Assembly: GCF_036169555.1 (NCBI RefSeq)
Contig: NZ_CP108032.1
Location: 5,394,001 to 5,458,000 of the forward strand
Length of the DNA stretch: 64,000 nt
Direction of reading: 5' to 3'
Source: Streptomyces sp. NBC_00306
GTDB lineage: Bacteria; Actinomycetota; Actinomycetes; Streptomycetales; Streptomycetaceae
The notes under the pieces were generated by a model. The model ran no database searches and had not been told where the DNA came from. It saw only the letters and a program-made list of their open reading frames with translations. Position numbers and translations under genes: made by a program. Every line of letters begins with the position of its first letter. The stretch's first letter is position 1. Positions 8,344 to 17,144 of this stretch are shown here, in pieces.

Positions 8344-9336
8344 GTGAGTGCCGCCGACACGAAAGCAGCCGATCCGGCGGTGCCCGTCCAGCGGCACCCC
8401 GAAGAACCAGGCTCCCCGCCACGGAAGGGCGGACGGCCGCCGCGCAAGGCCGGCGCGCTGCTGCCGTATCTGCTGATAGCCCCGGCGTTCGTGGCGATCG
8501 CCGCGGTCTTCGCCTGGCCCCTGGTCAAGACGGTCATCATGTCCTTCCAGGACGTCGGCCGCCGTGAGCTGTGGACCGGGGAACCGCCCCCGTGGGTCGG
8601 GTTCGACAAGTTCACCGAGATCCTCGGCGACGGCGAGTTCTGGGACGTGGTCCTGCGGACCGTCGTCTTCATGGCCGCCTGCGTCATCGCCACCATGGGC
8701 GTCGGTCTGCTGCTGGCCCAGACGATGCAGCGGATGTCGCCGTGGGTACGGATGCTGCTCACCGCGGGGCTCGTGGCCGCCTGGTCGATGCCCCTGCTGG
8801 TCGCCACCTCGATCTTCCGGTGGTTCGCCGACTCCGACTACGGAGTGGTGAACATGATCCTGTCGAAGTACCTCGGCCTCGACTTCCAGGGCCACAACTG
8901 GTTCCTCGACCCCAAGCAGGGCTTCGTCATCATCGGGGCCGTCGTCGTCTGGGGAGCGATCCCCTTCGTGGCGATCACCCTCTACGCCGCGCTCACCCAG
9001 GTGCCCCGCGAACTGGAGGAGGCGGCCGCGCTCGACGGTGCGGGCGCCTTCGGTGTGTTCCGCTTCGTCACCTGGCCCGTCATCAAGCCGGTCTTCCAGA
9101 TGGTGGCGACCCTCTCGGTGATCTGGGACTTCAACGTCTTCGGCCAGATCTTCCTGATGCGTGGCAACAAGCCGGAGCCCGAGTACGCCGTTCTGGGCAT
9201 CTACTCCTTCGACAAGGCCTTCGAGTCCAACTCGTTCAGCCAGGGCGCTGCCATCTCGCTGATCACGGTTCTGCTGCTGTCCGGCGTCGCCGTGTACTAC
9301 CTGCGCCAGCTGCTCAAGATCGGAGAGGTCGAATGA
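8344..9336 (+). CDS. dasB: Chitobiose ABC transporter permease 1
   Basis: A 330-residue MalF-type inner-membrane permease. A Pro/Lys-rich cytoplasmic N-terminus of about 40 residues precedes six predicted helices. The EAA loop that contacts the ATPase is at ELEEAAALDGAGAFGVFRFVTWP. It starts with GTG and ends in an ATGA overlap with dasC. Together with DasC it forms the translocation channel. Confidence 0.92.
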   Translation: MSAADTKAADPAVPVQRHPEEPGSPPRKGGRPPRKAGALLPYLLIAPAFVAIAAVFAWPLVKTVIMSFQDVGRRELWTGEPPPWVGFDKFTEILGDGEFWDVVLRTVVFMAACVIATMGVGLLLAQTMQRMSPWVRMLLTAGLVAAWSMPLLVATSIFRWFADSDYGVVNMILSKYLGLDFQGHNWFLDPKQGFVIIGAVVVWGAIPFVAITLYAALTQVPRELEEAAALDGAGAFGVFRFVTWPVIKPVFQMVATLSVIWDFNVFGQIFLMRGNKPEPEYAVLGIYSFDKAFESNSFSQGAAISLITVLLLSGVAVYYLRQLLKIGEVE

Positions 9337-10196
9337 GCGCCACCACCTCCACCAGGGCCTCGTACCGCCCGGACCGCAAGAAGCACCGGCTCGCCTACAA
9401 CATCGTGGGCCTTCTCGCCTTCGTCGCCATGGCGTTCCCGGTGTACTGGCTCGTCATCAGTGCCCTTCGGCCCAATCACGAGATCCGCAGCTACGACCAG
9501 ACGCTCTGGCCCTCGTCGGTCACCTTCGACAACTTCAAGCGGGCCATCGACGCGCCCAACTTCGGCACGGCCATCCAGTCGAGCCTCATCATCTGCCTGA
9601 CCGCCGTCGTCGGCGCGATGATCATCTCCACGATCGCCGCGTTCGCCATCGCCCGCTTCAAGTTCGCCGGCCGCAAGACCTTCATGATCGTGCTGCTCGC
9701 GGTCCAGCTGCTGCCGCCGACGGCGATGCTGATCCCCATCTACATCCAGCTCAACGATCTGGGTGCGCTCAACGAGTACTGGGGCGTCATCGTCATCTAC
9801 CTGGTCTCCACCCTGCCCTTCGCCACCTGGATGATCCGCGGCTTCGTGATCAACATCCCGAAGGAGCTGGAGGAGTCCGCGATGGTGGACGGGTGCACCA
9901 GGATGGGTGCCTTCTGGCGGGTCGTCTTCCCGCTGGTCGCACCGGGCCTGGCGGCCGCCTCCATCTACTCGCTCATCAACGCGTGGAACGAGTACCTGCT
10001 GGCGTACGTCGTGCTCCAGGACAACGACAAGTACACCCTCAACGTGTGGCTGATGAACTTCACCACCTCGCGAGGCGTGGACTACGGCGCCCTGATGGCT
10101 GCCTCGACGCTCATCGCCATTCCGGTCGTCGCCTTCTTCATGATGGTCCAGAAGAAGATGGCGGCAGGCCTCACCTCAGGCGCAGTGAAGGGATAA
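9333..10196 (+). CDS. dasC: Chitobiose ABC transporter permease 2
   Basis: A 287-residue MalG-type permease. The EAA loop is KELEESAMVDGCTRMGAFW, with about six helices. The start overlaps the dasB stop by four bases. The last in-operon gap to the hexosaminidase gene is only 8 nt, so dasABC and the next gene are likely co-transcribed. Confidence 0.92.
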   Translation: MSATTSTRASYRPDRKKHRLAYNIVGLLAFVAMAFPVYWLVISALRPNHEIRSYDQTLWPSSVTFDNFKRAIDAPNFGTAIQSSLIICLTAVVGAMIISTIAAFAIARFKFAGRKTFMIVLLAVQLLPPTAMLIPIYIQLNDLGALNEYWGVIVIYLVSTLPFATWMIRGFVINIPKELEESAMVDGCTRMGAFWRVVFPLVAPGLAAASIYSLINAWNEYLLAYVVLQDNDKYTLNVWLMNFTTSRGVDYGALMAASTLIAIPVVAFFMMVQKKMAAGLTSGAVKG

Positions 10197-10204
10197 CGCC
10201 CGCC

Positions 10205-11761
10205 ATGACCACACTCGTACGTGGATCCTCGGACACCCTCACCCGTGACGCACTCGCCGTCCTCCAGCCCGGATTCCTCGGCACCACCGCCCCCGAATGG
10301 CTGCTCCGGCAGATCGGTGAAGGGCTCTCGGCCGTCGGGCTGTTCGGCCGCAACATCGTCACCCCGGAGCAACTGACGGCGCTCACCGCGCAGTTGCGGG
10401 CCGAGCGGGACGACGTCCTCGTCGCGATCGACGAGGAGGGCGGTGACGTCACCCGGCTCGAGGTGCGCACCGGGTCGTCCTTCCCCGGCAACTACGCGCT
10501 CGGCTCGGTGGACGACACCGGCCTCACCCGCGACGTCGCCCGGGAACTCGGCCGCCGGCTCGCCGAGTGCGGGGTCGACCTCAACTGGGCGCCGTCCGCC
10601 GACGTCAACGCCAACCCCGACAATCCGGTGATCGGTGTGCGGTCCTTCGGCGCGGATGCCGCGCTGGCCGCCCGGCACACCGTCGCGTACGTCGAGGGCC
10701 TCCAGGCCGCCGGCGTCGCCGCCTGCGTCAAGCACTTCCCCGGACACGGCGACACCAACGTGGACTCGCACCACGCGCTGCCCCGAATCGATGTGGATCT
10801 CGACACGCTGCACGCCCGTGACCTGCTGCCTTTCCGCGCGGCCATCGCGGCGGGTTCCAAAGCGGTGATGAGCGCGCATATCCTGCTACCCGCGCTCGAC
10901 CCGAACCGCCCGGCAACACTGAGCCCGCAGATCCTCACCGGTCTGCTGCGCGAAGAGCTGGGCTTCCAGGGGCTGATCGTCACCGATGGCATGGAGATGA
11001 ACGCCATCGCGTCGACGTACGGCATCGAGCGCGGCTCCGTGCTGGCGATCGCCGCCGGTGCCGACGCGATCTGTGTCGGTGGCGGCCTCGCCGACGAGGG
11101 GACCGTACTGCGCCTGCGCGACGCGCTGGTCACGGCGGTACGGGACGGCGAACTGCCCGAAGAGCGGCTGGCCGACGCGGCCGCGCGGGTGCGCGCCCTC
11201 GCCGACTGGACACGACGGGCCAGGGGGGCAGGAGGGGAGCCGGGCGCGGCTCCCACCCCGGCGCAGCCGGGGGGCGGGACCGCGCCCGGCAACGACGTCG
11301 GACTGATCGCGGCGCGGCGGGCGGTGAAGGTGTCCGCCGGCGAACTGCCGTACCGGCCCGTCACCGAGGCGCCCTACGTCGCCGCGTTCACCCCGGTCGC
11401 CAACATCGCCGTCGGCGACGAGACGCCGTGGGGTGTCGCCTCCGAACTGGCCGCGCTGCTGCCGGGCACCACCACCGACACCTACGGCGACACGTCCGGA
11501 ACGACCGTATTGGTGGCAAATGTGCTGGGTATGGCGGCGGACCGTAGGATCGTCGCTGTAGTACGCGACGTTCACCGCCACCCCTGGATGGCGGATGCGC
11601 TGGACGCACTCGTCGAGGCCCGGCCGGACACGGTCGTGGTCGAGATGGGCGTCGACCGCGCGCAGCCGAGGGGTGCCCTGCACATCGCGACCCATGGCGC
11701 CGCCCGCGTCTGCGGACGGGCCGCCGCGGAGGTCATCACCGGCAGGGCGGCCGGGGCCTGA
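10205..11761 (+). CDS. GH3 beta-N-acetylhexosaminidase (NagZ-like)
   Basis: A 518-residue glycoside hydrolase family 3 enzyme. The N-terminal TIM barrel shows the NagZ signature KHFPGHGDTNVDSHHALP, with the His-Asp general acid pair, and a later VTDGMEMNAI strand with the nucleophile Asp. A C-terminal domain of about 150 residues follows a Gly/Pro-rich linker near residues 340-360. There is no signal peptide, so it acts in the cytoplasm, cleaving imported (GlcNAc)2 to GlcNAc. It lies 8 nt after dasC, so it probably belongs to the das operon; NagZ-type muropeptide recycling is the alternative role. Confidence 0.88.
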   Translation: MTTLVRGSSDTLTRDALAVLQPGFLGTTAPEWLLRQIGEGLSAVGLFGRNIVTPEQLTALTAQLRAERDDVLVAIDEEGGDVTRLEVRTGSSFPGNYALGSVDDTGLTRDVARELGRRLAECGVDLNWAPSADVNANPDNPVIGVRSFGADAALAARHTVAYVEGLQAAGVAACVKHFPGHGDTNVDSHHALPRIDVDLDTLHARDLLPFRAAIAAGSKAVMSAHILLPALDPNRPATLSPQILTGLLREELGFQGLIVTDGMEMNAIASTYGIERGSVLAIAAGADAICVGGGLADEGTVLRLRDALVTAVRDGELPEERLADAAARVRALADWTRRARGAGGEPGAAPTPAQPGGGTAPGNDVGLIAARRAVKVSAGELPYRPVTEAPYVAAFTPVANIAVGDETPWGVASELAALLPGTTTDTYGDTSGTTVLVANVLGMAADRRIVAVVRDVHRHPWMADALDALVEARPDTVVVEMGVDRAQPRGALHIATHGAARVCGRAAAEVITGRAAGA

Positions 11762-11846
11762 CCGACGCGGACCGTGCAGTGCCGGGGCCCGTGGGGCAGT
11801 GCCCCCACGGGCCCCGGCGCAAGGATTGCCACAGGAGGCACCCAGC

Positions 11847-12917
11847 ATGTCCGCCACGCATCCGGCCGGTCGGAGCGAGCGTCCGGGCCGGATCATGTCC
11901 GGCGAGATGGCAGAGCAGCCCGCGGTGCTGCGGCGCATTCTGGAGCAGGGTGCGCCGCACATCCGCGACGTGGCGTCGGCGATCGCGGCGAAGAGCCCGC
12001 GGTTCGTGCTGCTGACGGCGCGCGGCACGTCGGACAACGCGGCGCTGTACGCGAAGTACCTGCTGGAGATCCAGCTGGGACTGCCGTGCGGACTGTCGTC
12101 CATGTCGACGACGACCGCGTACGGCGCGCGGCCGGATCTGACCGATGTGCTGGTGGTGACGGTCAGCCAGTCCGGCGGTTCGCCGGACCTGGTGGCGTCC
12201 ACGAAGGCGGCCCGCGAGGCCGGCGCGATCACACTCGCCGTCACCAACAACCCCGACTCCCCGCTGGCGGCGGTGTCGGAGTTCCACATCGACATCCTCG
12301 CCGGCCCCGAGAAGGCGCTCCCGGCGACGAAGACGTACACGGCCTCGCTGCTGGCGCTCTACCTGTTCGTGGAAGGTCTGCGGGGCGGCGACGGGGCGGC
12401 CGCGAAGGCGCTGCCCGACCTCGCGGCCCAGGTGCTGGCCCGCGAGGACGAGGTACGGCAGCTGGCGTCCCGCTACCGGTTCGCCGAGCGCATGGTCATC
12501 ACCTCGCGCGGCTACGGCTACCCCACCGCGAAGGAGGCCGCGCTGAAGCTCATGGAGACGAGCTACATCCCCGCGCTGTCCTACTCGGGTGCGGATCTGC
12601 TCCACGGCCCCCTGGCGATGGTGGACAACATCTCACCGGTGATCGCGGTGGTGACCGACGGCCGGGGCGGCGAAGCGCTCCAGCCGGTCCTCGACCGGCT
12701 CCGCGGCCGTGGCGCGGACCTGATGGTGATCGGCCCGGCCCCGCAGGTCTCGGCGGCCTCCGCGGGCTTCACGCTCCCCACGCAGGGCGTCCCGGAAGAG
12801 CTCCAGCCGATCCTGGAGATCCTGCCGCTCCAGCGGCTGGCGTACGAGGTGACGATCGCGCGGGGTCAGGACCCGGACGCACCGAGGGCGCTGGCGAAGG
12901 TGACGGAGACGCGCTGA
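11847..12917 (+). CDS. Double-SIS-domain sugar-phosphate isomerase/deaminase (GlmS-like, no glutaminase domain)
   Basis: A 356-residue protein with two SIS domains, equivalent to the isomerase half of GlmS but lacking the N-terminal glutaminase. Motifs are MAEQPAVLRRILEQG, LLTARGTSDNAALYAKYL, VVTVSQSGGSPDLVASTKAA (phosphosugar-binding SQSG) and SYSGADLLHGPLAMV. Stand-alone proteins of this kind act as glucosamine-6-phosphate deaminases (NagB-II) or fructosamine-type enzymes. Next to das genes, a role in consuming GlcN-6-P, the DasR effector, is likely but inferred. GGAGG lies 8 nt before the ATG. A small spacer hairpin region separates it from the GH3 gene. Confidence 0.8.
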   Translation: MSATHPAGRSERPGRIMSGEMAEQPAVLRRILEQGAPHIRDVASAIAAKSPRFVLLTARGTSDNAALYAKYLLEIQLGLPCGLSSMSTTTAYGARPDLTDVLVVTVSQSGGSPDLVASTKAAREAGAITLAVTNNPDSPLAAVSEFHIDILAGPEKALPATKTYTASLLALYLFVEGLRGGDGAAAKALPDLAAQVLAREDEVRQLASRYRFAERMVITSRGYGYPTAKEAALKLMETSYIPALSYSGADLLHGPLAMVDNISPVIAVVTDGRGGEALQPVLDRLRGRGADLMVIGPAPQVSAASAGFTLPTQGVPEELQPILEILPLQRLAYEVTIARGQDPDAPRALAKVTETR

Positions 12918-12943
12918 GGGCTCTGTGCCCCGCAGTCCCGAGG

Positions 12944-12981
12944 GGGGCCGGCCGAGGGCCGGTGGCGATGCCGCCGGCCCC
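12944..12981 (+). terminator. Probable terminator of the das operon
   Basis: A perfect 9-bp stem GGGGCCGGC/GCCGGCCCC with a 20-base, partly self-paired loop, 27 bp after the SIS gene stop. No T-tract is present, which is common in Streptomyces. The remaining 13.0-13.35 kb holds a dre-like site and the kinase promoter, with no gene I can support. Confidence 0.45.
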
Positions 12982-13214
12982 TGAAGGGCCTCCGCGATCG
13001 CGCATCAGCCGCGAGAACAGTCCCGGAAACACCCGCGGGCCGCGGCGCCTGACGGGACCCTCAGCCCGTCCGGCACCGCAGCCCGGAGCTTCTCGGCCGG
13101 TGGGTGTGCGGTCCCACGCGACCGTGTGAGAGGTCCCGGCGCAGTCAGGGCAGAGAGCGCCGTGCCCTCGCTCCACCCTCCTGTGCGGGGAGGGCGGAAG
13201 CTTTATCAGTTCAT

Positions 13215-13230
13215 TGTGGACTAGACCATT
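13215..13230. promoter_or_regulatory. Candidate third DasR operator (dre-like)
   Basis: TGTGGACTAGACCATT matches the dre consensus at 12 of 16 positions, including the CTAGACCA right half and the central CTAG. It lies 128 bp before the sensor-kinase start and 300 bp past the SIS gene. It may place the kinase in the DasR regulon, but binding is untested here. Confidence 0.5.
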
Positions 13231-13357
13231 CTAGGATGTCCATCCATCTGCAGAGCATAGTTCTTGGCCCATCCTCCACCATGACCGGTCGTTTTCCGGC
13301 CCGGGCGCCGAGGTCTGTTCGAAACCCGCACTCCGCACCGCGGGTACGCTCGCACCT

Positions 13358-14839
13358 GTGCCCTCCATGAACGACCTCGTACGCCAGCACACAGCCCTGA
13401 GTGAATCCGACCTCGAGTGGCTGCATCTGCTGGTCTCGGAGTGGCAGCTGCTCTCCGACCTCTCCTTCGCCGACCTCGTCCTGTGGGTGCCCACCCGCGA
13501 CGGTACGCGCTATGTGTCCGTCGCCCAGATGCGGCCGAACACCGGCCCCACCTCGTACCAGGACGACATGGTCGGCCATCTCGTTCCCCGCGGCCGGCGG
13601 CCACTGCTGGACGCCGCGCTCGACGAGGGCAGGATCGTGCGCGAGGGCGACCCGGAGTGGCGCGAGGAGGTGCCGGTACGGGTCGAGTCCATCCCCGTCC
13701 GGCGCGAGGGCCGGGTTCTCGGCGTCATCGCCCGCAACACGAATCTGCTGACCGTGCGGACCCCGAGCCGACTGGAGCTCACCTACCTCCAGTCCGCGTC
13801 CGACCTCGCCCAGATGATCGCCGCAGGATCGTTCCCCTTCCCCGGCCAGCAGGTCGACATGGACGCCTCCCCGCGGGTCGGCGACGGCCTCATCCGGCTC
13901 GACGCGGACGGCGTCGTCCAGTACGCCAGCCCCAACGGTCTCTCCGCGTACCACCGTCTCGGCCTCGCGTCCGATCTCGTCGGGCACCACCTCGGCCAGA
14001 CGACCGCCGAACTCGCCCCCTCCCGGGGCCCCGTCGACGAGGCCCTGGTCAAACTGGCCAGCGGCTACGCCCCGCGGGAGACCGAGGTCGAGGGGAACGG
14101 CGGGGTCATCCAGCTGCGCGCCATTCCGCTCAAGCCGAAGGGCACCCGCATCGGGTCGCTCGTCCTGCTGCGCGACGTCACGGAACTGCGACGCCGCGAG
14201 CGCGAGTTGATCACGAAGGACGCCACCATCCGGGAGATCCACCACCGGGTGAAGAACAACCTCCAGACGGTCGCCGCCCTGTTGCGGCTCCAGGCGCGCC
14301 GGATGGACTCCGTGCGCGGCCGCGAAGCGCTGAACGAGGCGGTGCGGCGCGTCGGTTCCATCGCCATCGTCCACGAGACGCTGTCGCAGAACCTGGACGA
14401 GCGCGTGGAGTTCGACGAGATCGCCGACCGCGTCATCGCGATGGTCGCCGAGATCTCCCCGGGCAAGGTCGAGTGCCGCCGTACCGGCCGCTTCGGCATC
14501 CTCGACGCCGAGGTGGCCACCCCGCTGGCCATGGTGCTCACGGAGATCCTGCAGAACGCCCTGGAGCACGCCTATCCGGCGGGCGGGCACGGCTCGGTCG
14601 AGGTGTCGGCCGTACGCGGCGACCAGCGGGTCGACAGCCGGCTGCTCATCACCGTCCAGGACGACGGCTGCGGGCTGCCCGAGGGCTTCGACGCGCAGCG
14701 GACCGGCAACCTCGGTCTCCAGATCGTCCGGACGCTGGTGGAAGGCGAGTTGGGCGGCACCTTCGACATGGTGCCGGTGCCCGCACCGGGCCGAGGGACG
14801 CGGGTCGTGCTCGACATACCGGTCCAGGCGCACAAGTAG
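13358..14839 (+). CDS. PdtaS-type cytoplasmic sensor histidine kinase
   Basis: A 493-residue soluble kinase. An N-terminal GAF-like domain (residues 1-150, EWQLLSDLSFADLVLWV) precedes a PAS domain (about 180-285), then a HisKA_2 domain with phospho-acceptor His in REIHHRVKNNLQTV near residue 295, and a HATPase domain (EILQNALEHAYP N box, DDGCGLP G1). The layout and N-terminal wording match mycobacterial PdtaS, whose partner PdtaR is an ANTAR RNA-binding regulator; no partner is adjacent here. The GTG follows TACGCT by 7 nt and has no ribosome site, so the mRNA is probably leaderless. ATG at 13367 is an alternative start. Confidence 0.88.
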   Translation: MPSMNDLVRQHTALSESDLEWLHLLVSEWQLLSDLSFADLVLWVPTRDGTRYVSVAQMRPNTGPTSYQDDMVGHLVPRGRRPLLDAALDEGRIVREGDPEWREEVPVRVESIPVRREGRVLGVIARNTNLLTVRTPSRLELTYLQSASDLAQMIAAGSFPFPGQQVDMDASPRVGDGLIRLDADGVVQYASPNGLSAYHRLGLASDLVGHHLGQTTAELAPSRGPVDEALVKLASGYAPRETEVEGNGGVIQLRAIPLKPKGTRIGSLVLLRDVTELRRRERELITKDATIREIHHRVKNNLQTVAALLRLQARRMDSVRGREALNEAVRRVGSIAIVHETLSQNLDERVEFDEIADRVIAMVAEISPGKVECRRTGRFGILDAEVATPLAMVLTEILQNALEHAYPAGGHGSVEVSAVRGDQRVDSRLLITVQDDGCGLPEGFDAQRTGNLGLQIVRTLVEGELGGTFDMVPVPAPGRGTRVVLDIPVQAHK

Positions 14840-14900
14840 CCACCGGATCACGGCAGTCGGGCGGGGCCGCGGGCAAGGCCGGGGCGCCCGTCACAGCAGC

Positions 14901-14935
14901 GAGCCCCGGACCGTAATCGATACGGTCCGGGGCTC
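14901..14935. terminator. Bidirectional terminator between the kinase and wblE
   Basis: A perfect 15-bp inverted repeat GAGCCCCGGACCGTA/TACGGTCCGGGGCTC around ATCGA. It lies between two convergent genes and can serve both. Confidence 0.85.
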
Positions 14936-15032
14936 GAATGCTGTTGGGTCTACTGCTGCGCGCTGCGGCTCGGGGGCGGGGTATGCGTACGCTCTGTACG
15001 TGCCGCCGGGCTCAGGCTCGTAGCGGTGGCGA

Positions 15033-15290
15033 TCAGGCGCTTGCGTTACGCGCCCGGTTGCGAGCGGCGCGGCGCTTCATTGCGCGGCGCTCGTCCTCGC
15101 TGAGGCCACCCCAGACGCCGGAGTCCTGGCCGGACTCGAGCGCCCACTGCAGACACTGCTCCATGACGGGGCAGCGACGGCAGACGGCCTTGGCTTCCTC
15201 GATCTGCAGCAGCGCAGGACCGGTGTTGCCGATGGGGAAGAAGAGCTCGGGGTCTTCCTCGCGGCAAACGGCGTTGTGACGCCAGTCCAT
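15033..15290 (-). CDS. wblE: WhiB-like iron-sulfur transcription factor WblE (WhiB1 type)
   Basis: 85 residues. The four cluster cysteines are Cys9, Cys37, Cys40 and Cys46 (CRRCPVMEQC), followed by the GVWGG turn and a basic RRAMKRRAARNRARNAS tail for DNA/sigma contacts. This composition matches WblE/WhiB1, a conserved actinobacterial [4Fe-4S] protein that binds region 4 of the principal sigma factor. AAGGAGAGG precedes the ATG by about 10 nt. The 5' region to 15.6 kb has no gene; an interrupted palindrome GTGAACGCTTTCAC (15335-15348) lies in the leader and could be a regulatory site. Confidence 0.93.
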   Translation of the reverse strand: MDWRHNAVCREEDPELFFPIGNTGPALLQIEEAKAVCRRCPVMEQCLQWALESGQDSGVWGGLSEDERRAMKRRAARNRARNASA

Positions 15291-15609
15291 GGCTGCTACC
15301 TCTCCTTGGTATTACATGCACGTTGCTTGTGAATGTGAACGCTTTCACGAATCCCCCCGCAACGGAAGGGCCGACCGCCGGACGAACCGGCGTGGTCCTG
15401 AGGTTTTGGGAGGGGTTCTGGCGGTCTGTGGGGGCCGATCCTGCGGGCCGTCCCGATCGCCATGTAGAGATTCGCAAACCTCGGCTGCGGATACAACCCC
15501 TTCCGGAAAGTTTTTTTTGATTCCTCGGTGTCGACTAGGTCACAGCCGTACTTCTATGGGGTGGAGCCCAGCCCATACGTTCGAGATAAAGGCGGTTCGG
15601 GCCTTCCAC

Positions 15610-16578
15610 TCACACAATCACACGCAGTGCACGGCGTACGCCTGTGAACGTCACGCTGGTGCGCAGTCCCAGGTGGTCGCCGTCCATCTGGAAGGGCAGT
15701 GGAACCTTGGATTTCAAGGTGAAGTCCGTCAGGTCGTGCAGTGTGACCGCGTGCTTACCGTGCGGACCGCGCTCGGGGCTCGACGTCAGCAGCTGGGTCG
15801 CATAACGAGCCATGGCGGGGGTGGACATCTTGGACAGCGCGAGCACGTCCAGCGCGGTGTCGAAGGAGGCCTCCGGGGACGCGTACACCGGACGATTGCC
15901 CAGGTAGGTCCAGGGGGAGGTGTTGCAGATTATGGAGAGCACGAGGTCGCTGACGGGGTCCGCGCCGGGGCGCTCCAGGGTGATCAGCCCGTGCCGGCGG
16001 TGGGGGTCGTCGAGGAACTGGCGGGCCACCTGGCGCAGATACAGGGCGTGCGTCGACCGCTTGCCGCGCTCCCTCTGCTGTTCGACCCGGCCGACCACTC
16101 CGGCGTCGAAACCGAGCCCGGCGCAGAAGGTGAACCACCGCGCGGGTGCCGCCTCGTCCTCGGTCCCCGGCGTGCCGGAGGCGAGCCCCAGTCCTACGGT
16201 GCGCTCGCTCTGGTCACTCAGCGCATCCAGGATCGCGCCGGTGGCCTCCACGGCGTCGTTCGGCAGGCCGAGCGCGCGGGCGAAGACATTGGTGGATCCG
16301 CCGGGGACGACGGCGAGACGGGGGAGACGGTCCGGGTCGGGGCCGCGGTGCAGCAGACCGTTGACGACCTCGTTCACCGTGCCGTCGCCGCCGAGGGCGA
16401 CGACCATGTCGATGTCGTCCGAATCGGCCGCCCGGCGCCCGAGGTCGCGGGCGTGGCCGCGGTACTCGGTCGTGACCGCCTCTATCTTCATCTCGCTGGC
16501 GAGAGCGTGGATCAGGACGTCACGAGTGCGGGCACTGGTGGTGGTTGCTGCCGGATTGACCACGAGGAGTGCGCGCAT
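15610..16578 (-). CDS. Diacylglycerol/lipid kinase family protein
   Basis: A 322-residue DAGK-catalytic-domain protein. It starts with LLVVNPAATTTSA, carries the nucleotide-binding GGDGTVNEVVNGLL and PGGSTNVFARALGLP motifs, and has a C-terminal beta-sandwich (PVYASPEASFDTALDVLA, QMDGDHLG). It phosphorylates diacylglycerol or a related lipid at the inner membrane face. The substrate cannot be told from sequence. The ATG at 16578 directly precedes the conserved first strand. Confidence 0.88.
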   Translation of the reverse strand: MRALLVVNPAATTTSARTRDVLIHALASEMKIEAVTTEYRGHARDLGRRAADSDDIDMVVALGGDGTVNEVVNGLLHRGPDPDRLPRLAVVPGGSTNVFARALGLPNDAVEATGAILDALSDQSERTVGLGLASGTPGTEDEAAPARWFTFCAGLGFDAGVVGRVEQQRERGKRSTHALYLRQVARQFLDDPHRRHGLITLERPGADPVSDLVLSIICNTSPWTYLGNRPVYASPEASFDTALDVLALSKMSTPAMARYATQLLTSSPERGPHGKHAVTLHDLTDFTLKSKVPLPFQMDGDHLGLRTSVTFTGVRRALRVIV

Positions 16579-16647
16579 GCGATGCAGAGTACCTACCGTG
16601 CGGTACCTGGCCCAGTCCGGGACCTGGGGGCGGGCTACCCTGCTGGG

Positions 16648-17067
16648 GTGAGCACCGACCAGACCCCCCGCCCCGTCCGCCTGACCGCCGCTGCCGCGGT
16701 GTCCGGCCTCGAAGGGCTGGCACTTGTCGCGGGCGGTGTCTATCTGCTCGTCATGGGCCTCCTCGGCCGGCCGGACAGCCCCACGCAGGCGGAGATGGGC
16801 GGTGTGACACTCATCGCACTCGGCGCGATCCCGCTGATCGCCGCCCGCGGACTGCTGCGGCTGCGCAGCTGGAGCCGGGGCCCCGCGCTGATCACCCACC
16901 TCATGGCGCTGATCCCGGCCTGGACGCTGCTGCGTTCCTCCGGCGCGCTGATCCCGCTCGGCATCGTGACCGCGATCGTCGCGGTGGCCGGTCTGGTGCT
17001 GCTGGTCAACCCGGCGACCACGGAAGCCCTCGGCATCCGCGGCCCGGGCGCCCACGACGCCTCGTAG
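16648..17067 (+). CDS. Small four-helix integral membrane protein
   Basis: A 139-residue protein with four hydrophobic segments (about 15-38, 50-68, 80-97, 102-122), a short charged N-terminus and no recognisable enzyme motif. Streptomyces genomes commonly carry one beside the diacylglycerol-kinase gene, but I know no function. The GTG lies 6 nt after TACCCT, with no ribosome site, so it is likely leaderless. It is divergent from the kinase gene. Confidence 0.75.
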   Translation: MSTDQTPRPVRLTAAAAVSGLEGLALVAGGVYLLVMGLLGRPDSPTQAEMGGVTLIALGAIPLIAARGLLRLRSWSRGPALITHLMALIPAWTLLRSSGALIPLGIVTAIVAVAGLVLLVNPATTEALGIRGPGAHDAS

Positions 17068-17072
17068 GCGGC

Positions 17073-17139
17073 CCGCACTCGGTCGTGCGGAGGGCCCGGC
17101 ACGCACTGCGTGCCGGGCCCTCCGCACGACCGAGTGCGG
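17073..17139. terminator. 32-bp perfect inverted repeat, bidirectional terminator
   Basis: Arms 17073-17104 and 17108-17139 are perfectly complementary over 32 bp and close an ACT loop. The structure fills the whole gap between the small membrane protein and sigH, which converge here. Such long perfect stems end transcription in both directions. Confidence 0.9.
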
Positions 17140-17144
17140 CTCTG

